From positions 3,256,873 to 3,320,872 of the forward strand of contig NW_017804464.1 of NCBI RefSeq assembly GCF_001625305.1: a stretch of 64,000 nucleotides of DNA, written 5' to 3'. The stretch comes from Branchiostoma belcheri (Eukaryota; Chordata; Leptocardii; Amphioxiformes; Branchiostomatidae). Numbering within the stretch: the stretch's first letter is position 1; every line of letters begins with the position of its first letter. Both the position numbers and the translations under genes were made by a program. The notes beneath the pieces are model-generated. The model had not been told where the DNA came from. It worked only from the letters and a program-made list of their open reading frames with translations, and did no database searches. Shown piece after piece: positions 57,789 to 64,000 of the stretch.

Positions 57789-58078
57789 GTGAGAGGGGCA
57801 TGATTCACTCAGGTATTAACACGTCTAGTTCCGCACACTAGTGGGGTGAAGATCATTCTCCTCGTTAGCTAATCGCGTTAGGGAGGGACACGGACCGTCT
57901 GGAACGACTTTCCCTTCTACGGGGAAGTAGCGGACGTCCGCCCGCAGACGCCGTCACGGACATACGGTCGGGGGTAAAACCCGAAACCGAGTCGGCACCG
58001 ATGAGGAACTGAACGGTCGTGGAAGCGTGTTAAACGCCGTGAACTTTCTACTGGGAGAGCCTGACGACCAGACCAGCC

Positions 58079-59869
58079 ATGGGGCACGCGGCTCGTGTGG
58101 AGGAGCTTACGCTACAAGAGGCGATACTTCAGGGGTTGTTCAGCCAGGTGAGAGAGATGGTGGAGGAGGGAGGCGTGCCAGTGAACAGGCGGGACCAGGA
58201 GGGCCGCACGCCGCTCATCTGCTGCGCCCTGTGCCTGCGGCAGGACCTCGGGGTCGGCATGGCTAAGATGCTGCTGGAGCACGGCGCACGGGCCGGGCCT
58301 GTGGACCGAGCGGGACGGAACGCGCTCAGCTACGCGTGTTCCGCGGGATCGGAGGGGCTCGTTGACGCTCTACTAGGCGCTGCTGACTTTGACTTGAACA
58401 GGAAAGACCGGCAGGGCAGGACGGCCTTGTTTCACGCCGCAGCGAAAGGAAGGACTGAAATCGCGAAGAAACTTGTGGTGAGGTTACTGCGGTACGACCA
58501 GCCGATCAATGTCAGGGACATGGCCGGGGTTTCCCCGCTACTAGAGGCCGCCAAAAACGGCCACTCGGGGGTGATCGACGTCATGATGAAGATAGGACAC
58601 GTCGAACCGACACCCAAGGAAGAGACGTATCTTAAGACAAGCAAGGAGGAATATAACTTAGTGAAGGTGCATAGAGCTAAATTCTTGAGGCACATGAACT
58701 GTTTCAGAGACGTTGTTGAGAAGCCTAGACCGCCGTCAAGAGCGCAGAGTGCGCCGATTAAGCCACGAGAGCCCGTCGGGGTCAGGCCGGGTAGCAGCCG
58801 CCCGCCCAGCGCGTTGTTACACCTCCGGCCTAAGACAGCGCCCAACCGTGTCGACCTCCCGACCCCCTCCCCCTCTGTCAGTGGTGACTGGCGGTCGATT
58901 AGGGCACGGGCGAGCTGGAGAACTGAGCTACAGGGTCTGTACAAAGTACTGGAGGTCCAAATCTCGCCGTCGTACCGGAAAAGCGCGGTCCCTCCGCCTA
59001 AGATGCCCACACCGCCGCCCAGCGAGAGCGGGGACAGTGAGTCGGACGCGCTGTCGGACCGCGGCCGGAGGAAGGGCATATCGACCGGCGGGACCTCGGC
59101 GAGAGATTCGTTCAAACGCCGAGCCTCCTTACTAGGAGGCACGCTGCACAGGGCGAAACGGGGGTCTCTTCCCGCGGTACCAACGATTGAGCTTCCCGAC
59201 GAAAAGGATGAACCACTGTCTGCACATGTTTTACAAAAGTTTAAAAAGAGAGGCTCCATGTCCGTTAAAACAACTGTACTATCCGCTAAACTTAAAGACT
59301 TAGAAGGGAAAGGGTCGAAATTAGATGCGACGGACGCACGAACGTTGTCAAGTCGCCGCGGGTCGACTCGCGACACTGACGCGTCCTCATCCGAAGACAA
59401 CAACAACAACAGGAGACCGAGATCCGCCAGGTCCAAGAGAGGGTCGAAAGACTCGGATGACGAGTCGAAGGAAAACCGTGACAGAAGCGACAGTTTCAGA
59501 CTCGATCCCGCCAAGCTTTCCAAACCCAAGCGCGGATCCATCTCCGTACAAACCGACAACAAGAACGAGTCTTCCTCAAGAGAGAAGTTGACGGTAACTC
59601 CGCCCAAGGTGACCCTGAGCCCACCGAAGAACGACGCCGCGAACAAGCGCATCTCCGCCCCGGCTCTACTGAGGAACAACTCCAACGTAGACATAGACGA
59701 GCAGGCGGCGGTACAGTTCGGCTTCACCGAGGCGACGCTGAAACATCTACAGACTCTGGCTGACGAGGCTCTGCTTCACGGTGATAGCGTCTTCTCAGAC
59801 ACGGAGTCATACTATAATGGAATGTCCACGCCAAGAAGACTGTCTACTGTAACGGAGATAGAGGATTAA
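58079..59869 (+). CDS. Ankyrin-repeat protein with long basic Ser-rich tail (intronless, 596 aa)
   Basis: The frame starts at AGCCATGGGG, a good initiation context. Four to five ankyrin repeats span residues ~10-195: EGRTPLICCALCL, MAKMLLEHGARAGPVDRAGR, NALSYACSAG, DFDLNRKDRQGRTALFHAAA, MAGVSPLLEAAKNGHSGVID. The remainder is basic and Ser/Pro-rich, probably disordered, with repeated KRGS motifs (FKKRGSMS, AKRGSLP, SKRGSKD, PKRGSIS) resembling basophilic-kinase sites. It carries SYRKSAVPPPKMPTPPPSE and a more ordered C-terminal block (ATLKHLQTLADEALLHGDSV, FSDTESYYNG). It is a paralogue of the 44749-53650 gene, sharing repeat residues and the SYRK..AVPPP motif. The layout resembles ANKRD34/ANKRD63-type proteins (tentative). 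Function unknown; a scaffold role is only a guess. Confidence 0.9.
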   Translation: MGHAARVEELTLQEAILQGLFSQVREMVEEGGVPVNRRDQEGRTPLICCALCLRQDLGVGMAKMLLEHGARAGPVDRAGRNALSYACSAGSEGLVDALLGAADFDLNRKDRQGRTALFHAAAKGRTEIAKKLVVRLLRYDQPINVRDMAGVSPLLEAAKNGHSGVIDVMMKIGHVEPTPKEETYLKTSKEEYNLVKVHRAKFLRHMNCFRDVVEKPRPPSRAQSAPIKPREPVGVRPGSSRPPSALLHLRPKTAPNRVDLPTPSPSVSGDWRSIRARASWRTELQGLYKVLEVQISPSYRKSAVPPPKMPTPPPSESGDSESDALSDRGRRKGISTGGTSARDSFKRRASLLGGTLHRAKRGSLPAVPTIELPDEKDEPLSAHVLQKFKKRGSMSVKTTVLSAKLKDLEGKGSKLDATDARTLSSRRGSTRDTDASSSEDNNNNRRPRSARSKRGSKDSDDESKENRDRSDSFRLDPAKLSKPKRGSISVQTDNKNESSSREKLTVTPPKVTLSPPKNDAANKRISAPALLRNNSNVDIDEQAAVQFGFTEATLKHLQTLADEALLHGDSVFSDTESYYNGMSTPRRLSTVTEIED

Positions 59870-61314
59870 AGACGCTATACAAGAGAAACACTCCTCAAAG
59901 AGTCTCTTACACTCTTCAGGCGACAGATATAACGAAAGAACAAGATATCGAGGACCATGAACAACGCAAGAGGAAAGAACGCCTTGGCTTTAAAGTTTCT
60001 AGATCAAGATGAGGACTGTTTTAACAGGTTAGAAGCCAAAGGTCTGTATGTATGGAAGAACATTGCAGTATCTCTGCCCATGTCCACAAACATGCATGCG
60101 CCCAAAGGACAAGACGTCGTCAGATCGAGACAAGAAAGACGAACAAGGAATGAAGAGAACACCCACAAGAACATGGCGCAATCAGGACTTCTTAAAGACT
60201 ATGGTATGTCTTGGTAGATTGTGCTGTAAGATATCCTGAAGACAGATTCTTGATGTTCGGTTGACTGTACGTATGTTGGAGCTGTATGTACGTGTGCAAT
60301 TTACCATAACACTAAGGTAAAATTATCCCATGGAGAAAAATTACTGAGAAATAGCTGGCAGTTTTGGTCTATTGGTCCAGGAATTCCCCTAATATCGACC
60401 CTCCTTTCTTTTCTTGTTAAACAAATGTTAACAGGATCAACTTAAATCCCTCGTTACAGCACGACATAGTGTAACAGCGTCACATTAAAGCAAACCACCC
60501 CGCTTACGTTCAACATACCGGGGTTTGAATGGGAAACTAAGCTGTGTGTTATCCCCGATAATTAGAACATTCCGCCTGTCACAGTTCAAATGTTGTACTA
60601 ACAACGTTAGACGGTAAAGACTAACTACAGCGCCAAGCTTAAGGCATTCTCATAGACAAACAGGACTCTATAGTTCAGGTTCCCTTTGTTGTGTCGTTAA
60701 GGAGGCCGGAGGATTGTTACAGCGCCTGCCCGTGTTGTGAGAGACTTATGTACGGTAACCAGCGGGGCATGACAGGCGGGGGACCGAGCAAACAGCCCCG
60801 GCAAACAGTCGGCTCGTTTAGCGGCGCTACGGGAAAACACGCCCGGGCACACCTGGTTTGTCTCAAGCAAACCACGACAATTACATCCCCGTAAATTTTT
60901 ATCAAAAGCAATAGATATCTGTAAAATTGTTCAGTTCTGGATAGGCAGATTTCCATTCTATATTGTACGTACTCACTAGACCATTTCCTAAATTATAGTA
61001 AATATATAACGGGACAGCGTTTCCCAAAGAAAGATTCATTAAGTCTACGGCAATAGAAATTCTTGAATACAGTCATATACATGTCAAAATCCTGCTGCGA
61101 TATTAAATCTTTATCATAACCAACAGATGTTTCCTCGCTGTTCAACCCCAATTCGGCACGCTTCTACCATAAAATCAACCCCCCTGTAGATTATATTGGA
61201 TTTGCTGTACTTGGTTTCCAGGGTAGGGTCAACGCACATTAGGTCACGCCAAAGGTAACACACCTGTTTGGACGTCTTCACAAAAGCGCCTTTCACGCAT
61301 AGCCGAATATGTTC

Positions 61315-61530
61315 TCCCGAACCCTGCCGATCTCTTCCCAACCATAGTTGGGAGTAGGTCGGGAGGAAGTCGGCTGTGGTTGGCTGGTGTTCGGCGAGGT
61401 TGGCTAATGTTCGACTCCGCCAGTGAAATGTTTCAAAATGTTAAAAACATTCAGGCGTGGACGGGAGGTCTTACCATGGTTGGCTAGTGGTTGGCTGGTG
61501 TTCGGGATTAGGTTGGCAGTGGTCGGGGCG
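61315..61530. repeat. Degenerate GGTTGGCTGGTGTTCGG repeats
   Basis: Variants of GGTTGGCTAGTG, GGTTGGCTGGTGTTCGG and GGTCGGGA recur at least seven times with irregular spacing, interrupted by a short AT-rich stretch near 61430-61455. Confidence 0.6.
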
Positions 61531-62925
61531 TGGTTGTAAGTCAGGTTTGACCCAAATTCTAATCTATTCGTGTAGAAATTTAAGGCGTAGCCTAATGCTA
61601 AATCTAGTCAGACTGCTCCCGAATTTTAGCTAACCATAGTTGGTTATTAGTGGTTGGGGGAAGGTTCTGAATGTGTGATAGGGTGTTGTACGGTCAACAC
61701 TTCCTTGTTTGTCTGGAAAGTATACCTGCCATATATCTATCACAGGTACGAACACCTGGTCTTTGTTCCTTGTACAGGTAAAAGTCACCGCCCAGGTGTT
61801 GACTGTTTGTACCACATAAATCTTTCAACACCTCTTTTTTCAAGACGAGTAGTTTCTGATGGTCGATGGCAGCTTGTTTACTCGGTAAACACGCCGGTTT
61901 GTTTACTTCTCAGCATGGGACAAAAAAGAAAACAAACACTTATTCAAATGATACAGCTGAGTCATTCAAAACATATCGTCATTATAGATTTATTTAAATC
62001 AAACACTCATAATTTGTATGAATACAGTTATGCATACAATTTTTGTATGGAACAAGACAAATGATTATACAATACATGATAATCATAAAGTTATCAAACT
62101 TAGATGTTTGGATATAATTACCCAGTTTTGGGACCTAAGTCATGTTTACTTTATGTATACATGTACAATGCTTTCTACCAGGTCAGCCAAATATTGGAAC
62201 TATTTTCAATCAAAATCTCTTTTAACAGTTTCAGAAAAGTCCATCTGAAACTGAACAATATGGTATATTCTTCATCTATATGTATATTTGTGTTGTATTT
62301 TTGTTCACATATTAATATATCAGCGCACGTATACGAACACTTGTGTGGATAAGCAATTATAATTAAGTTTTTGTGCAATGCATCTGGTAATTTTGCAGCT
62401 CACACCTTTACTAATGTACATCATACATTATGTAATGACAATGCAAATATGCCCTACAGCAATATTGGCAATCTCTGAATGTTGTATATGTACATATGAT
62501 GACAATTTATTGATCATGTATAAGAGAACAGCAAGCTTGTTGCATAAGCCATACCAAATGTGTCAACATGACTTTTGATAATTTTTGTACCGACAGTTTT
62601 GAAGAGCTTTTGGTCCCCACAAACCTGTGCTACTTCTGAGAGCTTTAAATGACATGGTTTTATAAGTATAATAAAAAAGACAACTTGAGTCTTGTCTGCC
62701 TTTCTGATCTATGTTCTTCTCTAATGTCGTAAGACTACGATGGAAAGAGGGATGGGTAATAGTAGGAAGAGAAATTGAATAAATATGTGTCAATCTTTTC
62801 ACTCAAATAAGCGGTCGTCTGAATTATAAAGAGAAAAAAACTCAAACATAGAATGTTACAAGTTGGATATACGCTAAGGAAATGCTGCCCTGAACAACTT
62901 GACCAGGAAAGGTCCTGCAAGATTT

Positions 62926-63138
62926 GTGGGGTCGTGTGGCGTAACGGGAGAGGGCTCAACTCGGAACCAAAAGGTCCCAGGTTTAAGTCCTGACATGCCA
63001 CCGATCTTGTGCCCTTTGGAAAAGCACCTAACACGACTTTCTTCCCAACTGAAAATGAGTATTGTCCTGTCTTGTATTTGTCCTCTGTGTTGATGGCGGC
63101 ATAGATTGAGTTGAAATAACTTGAGCGTGATGTCACCA
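62926..63138 (+). mobile_element. tRNA-derived SINE, second copy
   Basis: GGGGTCGTGTGGCGTAACGG (A-box-like) and AGGTTTAAGTCC (decayed B box) are followed by the same unique body as 46483-46718: CTTGTGCCCTTTGGAAAAGC, CACGACTTTCTTCCCAACTG, TTGATGGCGGCATAGATTGA. The B box carries a C-to-T and a G-to-A change, so it is probably inactive. Confidence 0.82.
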
Positions 63139-63626
63139 TGTCTAGTCATGAAATGTTGTCCTATCGGACATTGTCCCCGTGAACCTACTTGTTACAAATA
63201 GTACTACATGCTGAATGAACGTTTCCCTCTTGAAGAAACAGTCTTTCTTCCTTTCAGTCACCGGAACTTCATACAAACACGTCATCACAGTCCTTGCCAC
63301 TCATTGTGTCCTAGACGAGTCTGTGTGAGAGAAATGTGAGGAAGCGTGTAGCTCCCAGAAGTGTTTGTACTATGTACAGGTGCTGATAGGTGCCGCTTGT
63401 CAGTTCTTCGCTAGAGGGCGTGATCAAAACTGGCTTTGGAGCCCGAAGAGTGTGGCACGAGTTTTCGAAAAGAAAGAACAACTTCTGGTTCTTTTGTGCA
63501 TGTGTTCTTGTGATCTGAGCGAGCGCATCATCTGTTGTGCTGCTCTTGTCATCTGAAAGTTGTGACTGAAACATTTTTGTTTGTTGAATTCTGAAGTATT
63601 GACACACAGAAATGTGCAATTTTGAG

Positions 63627-64000
63627 TTAGGCCGTTCCATCGCATGCGTCCTCATAATCTATGTCTATGCTGGAGCACGATTCTCTGTCGATTTCTCCAG
63701 AAGGGCCCTCGTCTCCCGATGTGTCGTCACCGGGAGTGTAGACCTCCAGGGGCGGGGCGTCCGGATCGGCGGGGACGGCGTCGTCCTCCTCCTGCCTGTA
63801 CACCCCGCAGTCGCTGTCGGAGACGTTGGGGCTGACGTATGCCATTGACTTCCTATCCGCAGGGTGGCGCTCCTGTACAGGCGTCACAGGTGGCAGCGGC
63901 AAGGGTGACGGGCATCTCTCGTATTCGTGTGCAGTTTCGTATAGGTTGGGTGTAAGTACATCATCAGGGTCGTTGTCTAAGTCGCTCACGGTGGTTATTT
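63627..64000 (-). CDS. 3' terminal exon of an unidentified gene, acidic tail with Tyr motifs (partial)
   Basis: The minus-strand frame is open to the window edge and ends with a stop at 63627. It reads TTVSDLDNDPDDVLTPNLYE, TAHEYERCPSPLPLPPVTPV, SMAYVSPNVSDSDCGVYRQE, then a strongly acidic Ser/Asp/Glu run and DIDYEDACDGTA. High Asp/Glu/Pro/Ser content, several Tyr and no hydrophobic segment suit a cytoplasmic tail. The true exon start or acceptor is outside the window or just at its edge (ACCACCGTGAGC). No family is recognised. Confidence 0.6.
   Translation of the reverse strand, partial: ITTVSDLDNDPDDVLTPNLYETAHEYERCPSPLPLPPVTPVQERHPADRKSMAYVSPNVSDSDCGVYRQEEDDAVPADPDAPPLEVYTPGDDTSGDEGPSGEIDRESCSSIDIDYEDACDGTA

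Larger units (their letters stand above)
53651..58078. other. Region between the two ankyrin genes
   Basis: It starts with a 41-bp hairpin repeat in the 3' flank of the first ankyrin gene. Two isolated exon-like segments (54097-54190 and 57653-57788) lie here. 54500-57600 otherwise shows no supported feature; open frames such as 55448-55756 are not recognisable. 57840-58078 is GC-rich and is the likely leader of the second ankyrin gene. Confidence 0.5.
59870..63626. other. 3' flank of the second ankyrin gene and intergenic DNA
   Basis: 59870-60240 continues as probable 3' UTR; the 86-codon frame at 59957-60217 is not convincing. 61315-61530 is a degenerate repeat and 62926-63138 a SINE. 61600-62580 is AT-rich without a supported gene. 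Confidence 0.5.

Noticed and set aside
58432-59727. A 431-codon open frame on the minus strand
   Set aside because: It is antisense to the well-supported 596-aa ankyrin gene and results from its GC-rich, Ser/Arg-rich codons. It has no initiation context or family match.

Overview
The window looks like invertebrate chordate nuclear DNA, most likely amphioxus (Branchiostoma). Its genes are multi-exon with GT/AG introns. The best-recognised proteins are close to vertebrate ones (fukutin, SLC35E1, TRIM2/3-type RING/B-box/filamin/NHL proteins). The gaps between them are AT-rich and full of short palindromic transposons and a tRNA-derived SINE. A run of 20 N at 19621-19640 marks a draft-assembly gap. 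The species call is inference; the gene structures below come from exon phases, splice sites and family resemblance.

Layout. (1) 41-3823, minus: a complete 8-exon gene for a single-SRCR-domain type I membrane receptor with a Thr-rich stalk and a tail carrying six YxxV/I tyrosine motifs. (2) 5037-10195, minus: a complete 9-coding-exon fukutin (FKTN) gene, with a probable non-coding first exon near 11.35-11.49 kb. (3) 11.5-24.9 kb: no confident gene; it holds transposon relics, satellite-like duplications and one possible minus-strand coding exon interrupted by the assembly gap. (4) 24885-43341, minus: SLC35E1-like transporter, six coding exons. The last is separated from the rest by a ~13 kb intron (25155-38128) packed with MITE-like elements. 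(5) 44749-53650, plus: a 4-exon ankyrin-repeat gene. Its last intron (46092-52811) contains two intronless, antisense, tandemly duplicated 726-aa TRIM-NHL genes (46758-48938 and 49958-52138). (6) 58079-59869, plus: an intronless 596-aa ankyrin-repeat protein, clearly a paralogue of the 44.7-53.6 kb gene. (7) 63627-64000, minus: the 3' end of an acidic, Tyr-containing protein that runs off the window.

The genes do not form a pathway. Two act in the Golgi/secretory system by family (fukutin; the SLC35 transporter family). The SRCR protein looks like a cell-surface signalling receptor, and the TRIM-NHL pair are probable ubiquitin ligases. The most noteworthy items are the SRCR receptor with its tyrosine-rich tail, the nested antisense TRIM duplication with a conserved promoter, the pair of ankyrin paralogues sharing a C-terminal SYRK/AVPPP motif, and several MITE families (one copy nested inside another) with 9-11 bp target duplications.
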